Positions 11,801 to 22,710 of a stretch of DNA of 64,000 nt are shown here, piece after piece. Both the position numbers and the translations under genes were made by a program. Origin of the DNA: Pratylenchus scribneri (Eukaryota; Nematoda; Chromadorea; Rhabditida; Pratylenchidae); NCBI GenBank assembly GCA_030063045.1, contig JAQSEB010000037.1, forward strand, positions 2,108,001-2,172,000. The letters are read 5' to 3'. The notes under the pieces are model-generated. The model did no database searches. It saw nothing but the letters and a program-made list of their open reading frames with translations, and had not been told where the DNA came from. Position 1 is the stretch's first letter, and each line of letters begins with the position of its first letter.

Positions 11801-14800
11801 AATTCTTAATTTAATTGGCCCATTAAATTACCCCGAATCAAATCGGTGTATCTTCTTCTCTCTCTGACCGTCACATCCCCGTTGCGTTCACCCAATTCCC
11901 CGCCCATCACATATGAGGCGGAATCACCCCAAATTCCACGTCTATAATCGCGCACTCGAGCATTGAATCGAGCGCCGATTGTCGGCACTAAAAGTGTTTC
12001 GGGCCCAATTTGATAATTGGATTCCCAGGCAAAGTCGTCTTTTGGCATTTGTTGCCTCTTTACATCCAATTCGAATTCTTTGTAAATGCTATATGGCCGA
12101 TAGCGTTCCAAGTCGTCTTTTTCGGGTGCCGGAATATTTGGACGTTGCTGAAAAGCAAATATAATTTTTTTTATTTAGTCATTTGAATAAAATAAGAATA
12201 ATTTCACTAATTTTGCATTAGATAAAACCGCCTCTTTTGCATTAAATAATTCCGCCTGTTTTGCATTAAATAATTCCGCCTGTTTTGCACTAAATAATTC
12301 CGCCTGTTTTGCACTAAATAATTCCGCCTGTTTTGCATTAAATAATTCCGCCTGTTTTGCACTAAATAATTCCGCCTCTTTTGCATTAAATAATTCCGCC
12401 TGTTTTGCATTAAATAATTCCGCCTGTTTTGCACTAAATAATTCCGCCTGTTTTGCATTAAATAATTCCGCCTGTTTTGCACTAAATAATTCCGCCTGTT
12501 TTGCACTAAATAATTCCGCCTGTTTTGCACTAAATAATTCCGCCTATTTTGCACTAAATAATTCCGCCTGTTTTGCATTAAATAATTCCGCCTGTTTTGC
12601 ACTAAATAATTCCGCCTCTTTTGCATTAAATAATTCCGCCTGTTTTGCATTAAATAATTCCGCCTGTTTTGCACTAAATAATTCCGCCTGTTTTGCATTA
12701 AATAATTCCGCCTGTTTTGCACTAAATAATTCCGCCTGTTTTGCACTAAATAATTCCGCCTATTTTGCACTAAATAATTCCGCCTGTTGCACTAAATAAT
12801 TCCGCCTATTTTGCACTAAATAATTCTGCCTGTTTTGCACTAAATAATTCCGCCTGTTTTGCACTAAATAATTCCGCCTATTTTGCACTAAATAATTCCG
12901 CCTATTTTGCACTAAATAATTCCGCCTGTTTTGCACTAAATAATTCCGCCTGTTTTGCACTAAATAATTCCGCCTGTTTTGCACTAAATAATTCCGGCTG
13001 TTTTGCACTAAAATAAATCCGCCTGTTTTGCACTAAATAATTCCGCCAGTTTTGCAATAAATAATTCCGCCTGTTTTTCACTAAATAATTCCGCCGCCTA
13101 TTATCTTGAAAAATTATTTTATATAATATATTATATTTATTAGATTATTGAAAATTTTAACAAAAGATTAATAATTCTATTTTTATTTTGATGTTTTTAA
13201 AACTCATTAAAGCTTAAAGCTTAAATTTTTAGTATTAATTCGTTTTACTAGTACTTAAATGCAAGCGAATGCCTCCCTTTTTCCCAATAAAATGTGATTG
13301 TTTATTTCTTGCCTTTTCGTTTATCCTTCTTTGCTGATCCTGCTTCACTCTGTCAACCGCATCCATCAATAGGTCAAATTCGGTGCTGTCGCGTTTCGTA
13401 AAAAGTGTAAAATGTTGCATTTCGTAAAAAAAGTGTAAAAATGTCGCGTTTCGTAAAAAAAGTGTAAAAATGTCGTGTTTCGTAAAAAAAGTGTAAAAAT
13501 TGTTTTTTTTTTATTTGATCTCATTTAAATTTGTTAATCCAATAATATAACTTTAGAAGAAATTATTTGTCTATTTGTATTTGTATGTCTCCAAATTTTC
13601 TTTTGAAGATGAATTGAGCTAATTTTTTATACTCGGGGTTTTCTGGGTTGATGAACATTGGTCGCCAATATCTAATTGGTTTTTGATTTGGCTAAGTCCT
13701 GCGCAGCTTGGCCTTAATTTATGGCCAACTTTGGTGATTTAGATTTTGCCGATGAAAATATCAAATATGGGGTAATCGATGGTGCTGAAGACGACGGTGA
13801 TAATGATTTTCAATTTGTTTTGAGTTATGAGACATGAAGTAATCCTGAAGCGAGGAAAAAGACGAACATTATGGTTGAACTAATAGAATAACAATTGCTA
13901 ACATCTGATGACTGATGAGCCCCGAAGCGTCAAAAAAGACAAAATCAAATATGAACTAGTATTTTATAATTTTCCAAAAAAAAACCTGAAACAGTGGCAT
14001 ATCGATTCCGCAATTCTGCCATATATTTATATATATATCTATTCTTTTTTAATTTTAAATATTTTCAAAAAATCAAAAAATTATATGTAATATTTACAAT
14101 AGATTCTTGATGATATTTTTTATTATCATTTCTTTTGAACTAATTTAAAATAGATGTTAATGAAATTCGGGATCGCATGATAGATATGCGTCAAGATCGT
14201 TTTTGGGCAGGAAACGTCGAATTACTAGCCGCAGCAAAATTATATAATTTTAATGTTGTTATCTGTGAAAAATATCCAACCCCTGATGGCACTAATCATA
14301 TCATGCGCTGGCAAATTTATTCTCCAGAAATTACAATTTCGGTATTTTTAACAAATTTATTTTTATTTTTCTAAATTTAGTTGGTGAATTCTGATCAAAA
14401 CCGTGAAAAGAAATCCATATTTGTTTATTATGATCCTTTTCCTGGACATTACCAAACAATTATTCATCCTATGCGCATTGAAAATAATCAATAATTTTTT
14501 TATTATAATTTATTTTACGTTTATTTTATAAGTTTTCCTTTTTTCTATGAATTATTATTTTAATTTTTAAAATTCCTTTCTTTGATTTTTTCGATAAAAT
14601 TTAATACTGATATGATTTTGTAATTTTTTTTGAGAAAAGTAACAATTTGCCACTTTTATTAGATAACTAAAATTTTGCAATTTTGAAATAAACGCATATA
14701 TATGTCATATTTACTCAATTTGCATTTTATTTTTTTATCTATCCGGATAGCATCATTAAGATTCAGAAATCGGAATAAATAAACTATATTGATTAATGAT

Positions 14801-17800
14801 TAGATGAACCTACTATTTCACAAATAATTGGGCACTATATGGAATTAAGGGCTTTTTGAAAATTTTTTTCTAAGTCTCGCTGGAATGTGTTGGAACTGCG
14901 GAGGAATGTAAGAGTGGACTCCGGAGTGTGCGTAGCCGTAGCGCGGGAACTGGACGAGCCTTGGCGAGCGAAGCGAGCCAAGGCTCGTCTGGTCGCGCGG
15001 AGGCGGAGCACACGGAGGAGTCCACTCTGAAATGCCCACCGCAGCAGTTCCAATCCGTATTTCCTTTGCGCAACTATAACTTTTTTACTTTTGGATTTTA
15101 GGCGAAACCAATAGCAGAGTCGATTGGTGTATCATTTCATGACTTTGAAAAAAATTTTATAATAAGCCCTTAATTCCATATAGCGTCAATAATTGGATAC
15201 AAATTTATTATACCCGATAATTTTATAATATTTTTTGATTTAAATGCAAACGCGACATTTTTACACTTTTTTTACGAAACGCGACATTTTTACACTTTTT
15301 TTACGAAACGCGACATTTTTACACTTTTTTTACGAAACGCGACATTTTTACACTTTTTTTACGAAACGCGACATTTTTACACTTTTTTTACGAAATGCAA
15401 CATTTTACACTTTTTACGAAACGCACCCACACGTCAAATTCCGTGTCTGGGGGCGGTCGGAACTTGTTGTTCCCTCCCATCTCATCTCCTTCCTTTTGTT
15501 TAGCCAAATCCTTCTTTCCTTCTTCCATTTGGCCCATTTTTTGCCCTTCTTTCCCCTCCTCCTCCTTTTCCTTTTTGCCCACACCAATTTGCACACTCAT
15601 TATGTGCTCTCCACTTGGTGAACGTTGCACCGGCGATTTGACTCCACGGGCGGCCAAAATTTGTTGTTCCGGCGTTTCAATGGAATTTCCCCCTTTTGGA
15701 TGGGTGTCCAAATATGGGGGAATATGTAAAGGTAAATTTGAACTGGAAAATTGTTGTTCACTTTCTTCCAAAACTCCGGGTGGAGGAGGCTAAAAATAAA
15801 TTTAAAAACAAAATTTAAATAATTTTTTGTACTTCTTGCTCTGGGAAAAATTGTTCCCCAGTGGAGGTTGGCGATGCCAACGGAGTTACGGTACTTGAAG
15901 ATGGACTAATCAAAATAAACGAGTCAATAATTGTATGAAATGTAAAAAGTAAAAACCCTTCGTGTTCGGCGGTTGTCGTTGTGCTAGCGTCTTCCTCGGC
16001 CCCAGCACCAGATTTTTTTGGAACCTGAAAAATTTTATTGATGTTCAAATTTAATGAATTTATTTTATGGAAATAAAGAATGAATGCCTTATTATTATAA
16101 GGAAAGATGGAATTAATTTGTTGGCATTAAACATGAAAAGCTATTAAAATGTCCAATCAAATCGATAAAATGTTTTATGTGGTTTCAGTTTTGCGGAAAA
16201 TTTGTTACAATGTTCAAAGGGAGAATAGAGAGAACAAAAAGGGACAAAATAAACCAAGTCCCATAGTCACTCTTTTCAACTACAAATACAAACCAAGGGG
16301 ATCAAATTCCCGATCCTCCCTCATTTACGCCACCAATAAAAAGTTGGAATAAAAAGTAAAAAGGAAGAAGGAATTTGGCGCAATGGCCAATGGAGGAAAA
16401 AAATGAGTCAGAGACCTGTTGCCGTGTTGTTGATCGATCACTGTTTTGGGTGGTCGAATCAATGAGGGAACTTTCCTCGGAAATGTCCGACAAAACTCGA
16501 TTGGCCAATTCATCCTGGATTTGTCGGCGTTCACCTCGAATCAATTTCATCAATGTTGATTGAGGATTCTGAGCATAAAAATTATTTTAATTTCTGAAAT
16601 TTTGGTCACACCCTCAAATCCTCCAATTTCAAATCATTTACGCCCAATTGTCTGGCCAATTCTTCCATATTTTCCGCTTCATTTGCTTTTGCCTGTTTTT
16701 GTTGATTTTGTTGCTGTTCTTTTTGTGCTGCCGCCGCTGCGGCCATTGCCTCAATTTTCTTGGCAATTCCAGCAGGCAATGGAGCCAATTGGGAAGGGGC
16801 ACCTACAGTAGAAGGCATTTGTGCTCCTCCGCCTGGCGATTGATTCCTTTCCGCTGCTGGAGAACCACCGCTTCGACTTCGAGGCGGTAATGGGGGAGCC
16901 TGCTGATGGCCACCTAAATATTTTTTTAAAGCATTTTGAATATTCCGCTGGAAATTGTACGGAGTAGACCAAATTCAGGCCATTTACATTAATTCACCAA
17001 AAAAAACGAACCAATTTTAATGTTATTAGATTAGAATCTAATTAAATAGCAGATTACTATCAAAAAAATTTTATTTAGATTGGTTTTAACAATTGATGAA
17101 ATTATGACCAAAAACCATAGAAAATTTGGCTAATCCATAATAAAGGTCATCAATACTCATTATGGAAGGTTTTTTGAACATAATTTCATTAATTCCATAC
17201 CAATTTAAATAAAATTAATAAAATTAGATAGCCAACAACATACTCTTTAATTTGATAAAATATAATAGGCAAAATTGCTTCAGTCATTGATGAGTTATTT
17301 TAAAAGCCACAAGTTAGGGTACCCAAAATTCTACTTGCCTTGTTTGCCACCGCCCGGTTGGAATTGTTGCGGCAAATAGAATCCCCCACCGTATGGATCC
17401 CAACAAAGTTGTTCCTTCTTGACCCCTGGCGGCAATTGGGCCACAATCCAATCGGGAACGGGCGGCGCTTCCAATGGATAACGTGGCTGCTGGCCATGTG
17501 GCGATGGTTGACGATGGGGAGATTGGGAATGGGAATGGGGACCAGGCGATGGGCGCTATGAAAATTGACAAAAGAATAGTCCCAAAATTTAAATTGAAGG
17601 GCAAACTTGTGGTGGTACTCGTTCCGGGGGCGCCGACAAATTTCTCCCCACCGAATCGCGCAATGCCTGTGGAAAATCGCGTCTGGCACCCTCGGGTCGG
17701 CTTTCCTCTTTGATCCGTAAATAATCATAAACGGCAAATGGCTCGGCCCTGGCCGGTCTGGCGTCTGCCTTCGGCTGTCCTTCTTGGCTGCTTGCAGTGC

Positions 17801-20326
17801 ATAAATTCGCCCTCGGCGTCTCCACTAATTGGGTCAATTGATCCGATGGAGTTTGCTGGACGAAGACACGTCTTTCCAACCATTTATGATTATATTTGAA
17901 TTCACGCAAACAATCCGTGGACAATTTTGCATCCCCGAGGGACGGATCCGATAGCCAATCATGGCCTAATGCTTGTTCCGCATTCAGGCGATGGCTTAAA
18001 AAATAGAGAAATGCTTACATTGAAATTTGCCAAAAAACAATGAAATTGTCAAAAAAGAGTATATAATGGCAAAATAATTATAATGGCTTAAGATTTTACC
18101 TAAAATCATAAACCATATGCCATTTAATAGAGCTCCTCGAAATGTATCGAATGTATATAATTTGTTATGATTTGATCAAAATTAAAAGGTATTAAACGGC
18201 TTAAACCAATTTGGTTTTAAGCAAAACATAGTCAAATGATATGTCTAGATTATCTATCGATTTAGTTTTATAAGGGATATAGCCCACAATGATAAATTTT
18301 AGAACCGTCATAATCTTTTCAGCAATTTCAGTGTTTTTTAGGTAAATAAATCATTTGAAATGATTTAAAAATGTAAATAAGAAAAGTGAACACTCACAAT
18401 GGTTCACTAATCAACAAACGTCGCACAAAATCCTTTGCCTGTTCCGAGATTTGGCCCGAATTTGGGCCTTCCAATTTGAATTCCCCTTTGAGCACATTTT
18501 GTAGTGTTTCTTCGTCATTGTCACCCAAAAATGGGGATTGGCCAACCAAAAGGACATCTTCACAATTTATTTCTCATTATTTATGTTCGAATCCACAAAT
18601 TTATACGTGTTAATGCTCCAACACTCCACATATCCGCAGCCAATGTGACCGTTCCTCCGGCAATCACTTCGGGTGAAACAAATTCCGGATTGGATTTGAT
18701 TGTGCCGCCCATCACTTTCCCATTTATTAGTCGTCTATTTTTGAGAAATAGAATTTAAATTCCATTATTTTTTTGACACTTATTGGTTATTTTTAAGTGC
18801 AAATTCAAAAAAAAATTTGGAGATTCTTATTTTATTACTATATTCATATTTGATTGTAAAATGATGAATATATAAAAACATGATTTTAGAATTAGAATTT
18901 TTTGACAAATTTTAGGGCTAATATAGATTAATTTTGGTGTTAAAAAATCCACACCAGCAGATAACTGATAAGTACCCTTTTTCTTTTTGGCCAACCTGCT
19001 TTGCCCAAAATCCGCCAATCGAAGATGGTCATCCTGCAGTAAAATGACTTCTGGTCTCAAATCCAAATGTGCAATGCCCCGTCGATGCATATATTGAAGG
19101 GCGGTGAGCAATTGTTTCACAAAGACCTTTTAAGGGAGAATTCTCGAATAACAAAAAAAATGGATAAATTCACTTGGACTTGTTCCTCTCGGGTGATTGG
19201 GCGTGGACTTTCGGCATTGGTACATCCTGTTGTTGCCACTGCTGAAGGCGATCGGGAAAGGGAACGTCGAGCGGATGGAGGCGGCAAAAGGGAATCGAGA
19301 AAGGAACGATCCACGCTAAAAATTAAAGGATTGGGCCAAAATGAAGCAGAATTCAAGACTAACACTCTGATTGGACTCAATGAGCGTAAAATTGGTTGCT
19401 CAGATGATTTTACGGGTTTAAAAAACAAAATCGACTGTTCTGGGCCCATTCAAATTTTATTTTTGTACTATTCGATTTGTTTTTTCAATGTTGCACAAAG
19501 TCAAAATTGTCAATATTCTTTGGATGGATTTATGAGTGGATAGAAAGGAGGAAATGAGGCTAGGACTTGGGATTGATGTTTTCTATGTTTGCTTTTCCCA
19601 TTCGATATTTTTTCGCGCAAAAACATTGCAAAAGTAAATGAAAGAAGCGTAAAAGACGGGGTTTGGAATATTTTTAGTGATAATTAATTCATGGAAACCG
19701 AAAATAAATCCGCCATTTGATCCTTTGCTTAATCTTTATCTGATTTGGTTTATTCTAGTAGCTGGAATTATTTTTATAAAGGAAGGATCAAATTATTTTC
19801 AGATAGGCCTTCAAGGTCATTTCATTATACCTTTTATCAAAGAAGAAATTCATTTAAGAATGGTATAAATGAATAAAATTTAAAAAAAAAAATATATTTT
19901 TTAAATCATTATAAAATAAATTGGATTTGGATAATAATTAAATTTTTGTTATTTTATAATTTCAAAAAATTTTGAAGTCAATTTTCTAACTAAATCCCCC
20001 ATATTTTTCTGACATGAATATTCTTTGAGAAAATTGGAATCTGTTCTTAATGATTTTGGGAATTAATGAAAGAAATGTATGGCATACGACTCTTATTTAA
20101 AATCCTCCGCGACTTACTTTTCATAGACGAGTATGGCCTCGCCATTGTCCTCGATGACTTGGTGAAGTTGTGCCAAATCGGGCGATGCCCTCAGCACATT
20201 ATGCATTTGAATGTCCCTTTCCAGCTCATCGTCCAATGGTTTTCGTTGGGCCAAAAAGCGACGGCCAGTGGACCGTTCAATGACCCCGAAACAGGGAGAA
20301 TGACGGCCACCAGGCGATTGGGACAT
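8855..20326 (-). CDS. unc-89: UNC-89 kinase module as a separate gene: PK1, linker, Ig, FnIII, PK2
   Basis: 23 exons: 20326-20118, 19315-19174, 19126-18996, 18734-18607, 18557-18398, 17994-17607, 17555-17339, 16913-16612, 16568-16416, 16024-15957, 15905-15833, 15789-15431, 13385-13313, 12147-11832, 11775-11599, 11559-11379, 11326-11220, 11170-10859, 10809-10535, 10493-10284, 10236-10079, 10034-9603, 9251-8855 (4968 nt, 1655 aa). PK1, residues about 10-270: FLAQR where the VAIK lysine should be, HLDLRPE, ADFG, so probably a pseudokinase. Then the conserved REFKYNHKWLERRVFVQQ motif, a long Pro/Gln linker, SNYQIGPET and the VRERRRYTD block, Ig (about 970-1060), FnIII (about 1062-1165) and PK2 (about 1260-1545) with CTVKI, HGDVEPTN and VDFGRA. 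The C-terminal tail is Gly/Asn/Gln-rich. The ATG is preceded by a TTTCAG acceptor-like site and an in-frame TAA, so this is a genuine start. Introns 7 and 13 begin GC. Identity very sure; some linker splice sites less so. Confidence 0.92.
12216..13093 (-). repeat. 24-bp satellite array 1 (about 36 units), in a kinase-gene intron
   Basis: Tandem units of GCACTAAATAATTCCGCCTG plus TTTT, with CAC/CAT, CTG/CTA and CTG/CTC variants. It lies in the intron between exons 13313 and 12147. Because 24 is a multiple of three, one frame stays open and would read as repeats of QNRRNYLV; I regard that frame as spurious. The same unit in the opposite orientation forms array 2 at 21355-22710. Confidence 0.95.
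14158..14493 (+). pseudogene. OTU-like cysteine protease fragment inside the insertion
   Basis: Two pieces, 14158-14340 and about 14381-14493, give RQDRFWAGNVELLAAAKLYN and then VYYDPFPGHYQTI. This matches the second half of OTU domains: the W-G-x-x-E-L core and a terminal H-Y motif. The upstream part that should hold the catalytic cysteine was not found (a short frame MANFGDLDFADENIKYG at about 13720 does not supply it). Probably a relic of transposon cargo. Family match by eye. Confidence 0.45.
14833..15185. repeat. GC-rich fold-back element nested in the insertion
   Basis: Outer arms: CTATATGGAATTAAGGGCTT at about 14835 and its complement ending near 15184. A second inner palindrome pairs AGAGTGGACTCCGGAG with its partner CTCCGTGTGC...GGAGTCCACTCT, and the centre GCCTTGGCGAGCGAAGCGAG folds on itself. 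The block 14890-15060 is strikingly GC-rich against its AT-rich surroundings. Confidence 0.75.
18060..18260. repeat. Dispersed intronic repeat (TTAAACCA family)
   Basis: Contains TTTGATCAAAATTAAAAGG followed by TATTAAACGGCTTAAACCA and TCGAATGTATATAATTTG. Similar text occurs at about 35270-35420, 44035-44260 and 55810-56090. Here it lies in the intron between kinase-gene exons 5 and 6. Confidence 0.5.
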
Positions 20327-20345
20327 TTTTAATTATTGGCTGAAA
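20327..20345 (-). promoter_or_regulatory. Putative spliced-leader acceptor / 5' UTR of the kinase gene
   Basis: On the minus strand, AATTTCAG is followed by 13 nt and then the ATG at 20326. The 13 nt contain TAA in frame with the ATG. This is the usual geometry of a nematode trans-splice site just before a start codon. It marks the kinase half as an independent mRNA. Confidence 0.5.
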
Positions 20346-20755
20346 TTATGGATGGTCAAAATTTGAGTAGTTGAAAATTTGTGGGGCTTATTAAGAAAAT
20401 CTATGTATACCGAAATTGGGAATTTTAGCTCAAAATAACCGAAAATGGGAGAAAATTAAACCGAAAAACCGACATTTTTCAAAACCGAACGAGTTTTAAA
20501 ATGAAATGGTCTAAAAACTGAATTTGGACTGTGCTAATCAAAATGTGTTTGGAAAGAAAACGGACATTAAGGAAATTGATGGGGGATTTGTTTGGTAAAT
20601 TTTGTATCTGAATCGATTTGAGAGTATTATTGTCTTCTCCATATAACTTTAATGAAATTGGAATGAAATTGAAGGAAATATGGATAGCAATAATATTGAA
20701 TTGAATTGAGTTCTGCACAATTGTTTAACCCTCTCCTCTTTTCCTCCCCAGCAGG

Positions 20756-20950
20756 ATGAAGCACACATTTCCGTTATATCTTCAAACAAATCCCAGCAAT
20801 TTCCTCTATCTATTTTTCTTTTTATCCTTGAATCTGGTCCATGGGCTTCTTCTTCCTTCTGGCAATGCTGAAAGTCGCGACAAATGTTCAAATGGCCAAA
20901 TGCATTGTGGGGGAATGGGGGCGGAATTGGCTGCTGGCAGCTGTGATTGA
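20756..20950 (+). CDS. Possible small secreted protein, 64 aa
   Basis: A pyrimidine-rich CCTCCCCAGCAG site sits just before the ATG, like a splice or trans-splice acceptor. The predicted peptide has a hydrophobic stretch (NFLYLFFFLSLNLVHG) that could be a signal peptide, then a short tail with three cysteines (DKCSNGQMHCGG...GSCD). No family recognised. It lies between the kinase gene start and satellite array 2 and could be a chance frame. Confidence 0.25.
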   Translation: MKHTFPLYLQTNPSNFLYLFFFLSLNLVHGLLLPSGNAESRDKCSNGQMHCGGMGAELAAGSCD

Positions 20951-21354
20951 ATTGGAAAGATGCGGAATTTTTGGAAATAATGTGAGAAACAGTGAAAATG
21001 CGGGGATCGATTTGATTTTGAGTCAAGAAAGTGGTTGATAGTTGGCTAACAGCAAAGAAAACAAAAAATCCATGAAATCTGAGAAGCCAACAGGAAGCTA
21101 ATGGGAAAAGAAAAAAATAAAATTAAATTGATTAAAAATGCGCACTGCAGAATAAATTTTAATGGATCATTTTATATTGAACACTGATTACTGAAAAATA
21201 ATAACAAATTGAATAAATGATATGTGTTTCCGAGGTTTCTGTTCAAAAAATTCTCATCATTTTAGATCAAATTATGGGGCCATAAATCTCTATTATTTGA
21301 ATTTTAATCAAAAAGCGGGTAATTATTTTGGTGCAAAAATATGCGGAATTAAAT

Positions 21355-22710
21355 TGGGGCAAAATAGGCGGAATTATTTAATGCAAAACAGGCGGAATTA
21401 TTTAGTGTAAAACAGGCGGAATTATTTAGTGCAAAACAGGCGGAATTATTTAGTGCAAAACAGGCGGAATTATTTGGTGCAAAATAGGCGGAATTATTTA
21501 GTGCAAAATAGGCGGAATTATTTAGTGCAAAACAGGCGGAATTATTTAGTGCAAAACAGGCGGAATTATTTAGTGCAAAACAGGCGGAATTATTTAGTGC
21601 AAAACAGGCGGAATTATTTAGTGCAAAACAGGCGGAATTATTTAGTGCAAAACAGGCGGAATTATTTAGTGCAAAACAGGCGGAATTATTTAGTGCAAAA
21701 CAGGCGGAATTATTTAGTGCAAAACAGGCGGAATTATTTAGTGAAAAACAGGCGGAATTATTTAGTGCAAAACAGGCGGAATTATTTAGTGCAAAATAAG
21801 CGGAATTATTTAGTGCAAAACAGGCGGAATTATTTAGTGCAAAACAGGCGGAATTATTTAGTGCAAAACAGGCGGAATTATTTAGTGAAAAACAGGCGGA
21901 ATTATTTAGTGCAAAACAGGCGGAATTATTTAGTGCAAAATAAGCGGAATTATTTAGTGCAAAACAGGCGGAATTATTTAGTGCAAAATAGGCGGAATTA
22001 TTTAGTGCAGAATAGGCGAAATTATTTAGTGCAAAACAGGCGGAATTATTTAGTGCAAAATAGGCGGAATTATTTAGTGCAAAACAGGCGGAATTATTTA
22101 GTGCAAAACAGGCGGAATTATTTAGTGCAAAACAGGCGGAATTATTTAGTGCAAAACAGGCGGAATTATTTAGTGCAAAACAGGCGGAATTATTTAGTGC
22201 AAAACAGGCGGAATTATTTAGTGAAAAACAGGCGGAATTATTTAGTGCAAAACAGGCGGAATTATTTGGTGCAAAATAGGCGGAATTATTTAGTGCAAAA
22301 TAGGCGGAATTATTTAGTGCAAAACAGGCGGAATTATTTAGTGCAAAACAGGCGGAATTATTTAGTGCAAAACAGGCGGAATTATTTAGTGCAAAACAGG
22401 CGGAATTATTTAGTGCAAAATAAGCGGAATTATTTAGTGCAAAACAGGCGGAATTATTTAGTGCAAAACAGGCGGAATTATTTAATGCAAAACAGGCGGA
22501 ATTATTTAGTGCAAAACAGGGAATTATTTAGTGCAAACAGGCGGAATTATTTAGTGAAAAACAGGCGGAATTATTTAGTGCAAAATAGGCGGAATTATTT
22601 AGTGAAAAACAGGCGGAATTATTTAGTGCAAAATAGGCGGAATTATTTAGTGCAAAACAGGCGGAATTATTTAGTGCAAAACAGGCGGAATTATTTAGTG
22701 CAAAACAGGT
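21355..22710 (+). repeat. 24-bp satellite array 2 (about 56 units), inverted relative to array 1
   Basis: Tandem units of GCAAAACAGGCGGAATTATT plus TAGT. Variants are scattered (GAAAAACAGG, GCAAAATAAG, TTTGGTGC), and a few units near 22510-22550 have lost bases. One frame is open for more than 400 codons only because the unit length is divisible by three. No start context, splice signals or codon variety supports a protein. It forms the inner edge of the right arm of inverted duplication 1. Confidence 0.95.

Larger units (their letters stand above)
13391..15425. mobile_element. Transposon-like insertion in the kinase gene, with inverted arrays of a roughly 30-bp unit at its ends
   Basis: Left end (13391-13500): tandem units of GCGTTTCGTAAAAAAAGTG plus TAAAAATGTC. 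Right end (15248-15425): the same unit inverted, six or so copies. Outside the ends lie near-identical 13-mers GTCAAATTCGGTG (left, about 13373) and GTCAAATTCCGTG (right, about 15433), both coding for TEFD on the minus strand. This looks like a target duplication of an original exon. Inside are an OTU-protease-like fragment and a nested GC-rich fold-back. Family not identified; repetitive inverted ends and an OTU domain are known in some MULE-like elements, but no transposase was seen. Confidence 0.7.

Noticed and set aside
12207..13008. Two long minus-strand frames of the same repeat
   Set aside because: Same satellite, in an intron of the kinase gene.
15244..15621. Frame with repeated RNATFLHFF-like peptide, plus strand
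   Set aside because: It is the inverted end array of the transposon-like insertion and the antisense of kinase-gene exon 12.
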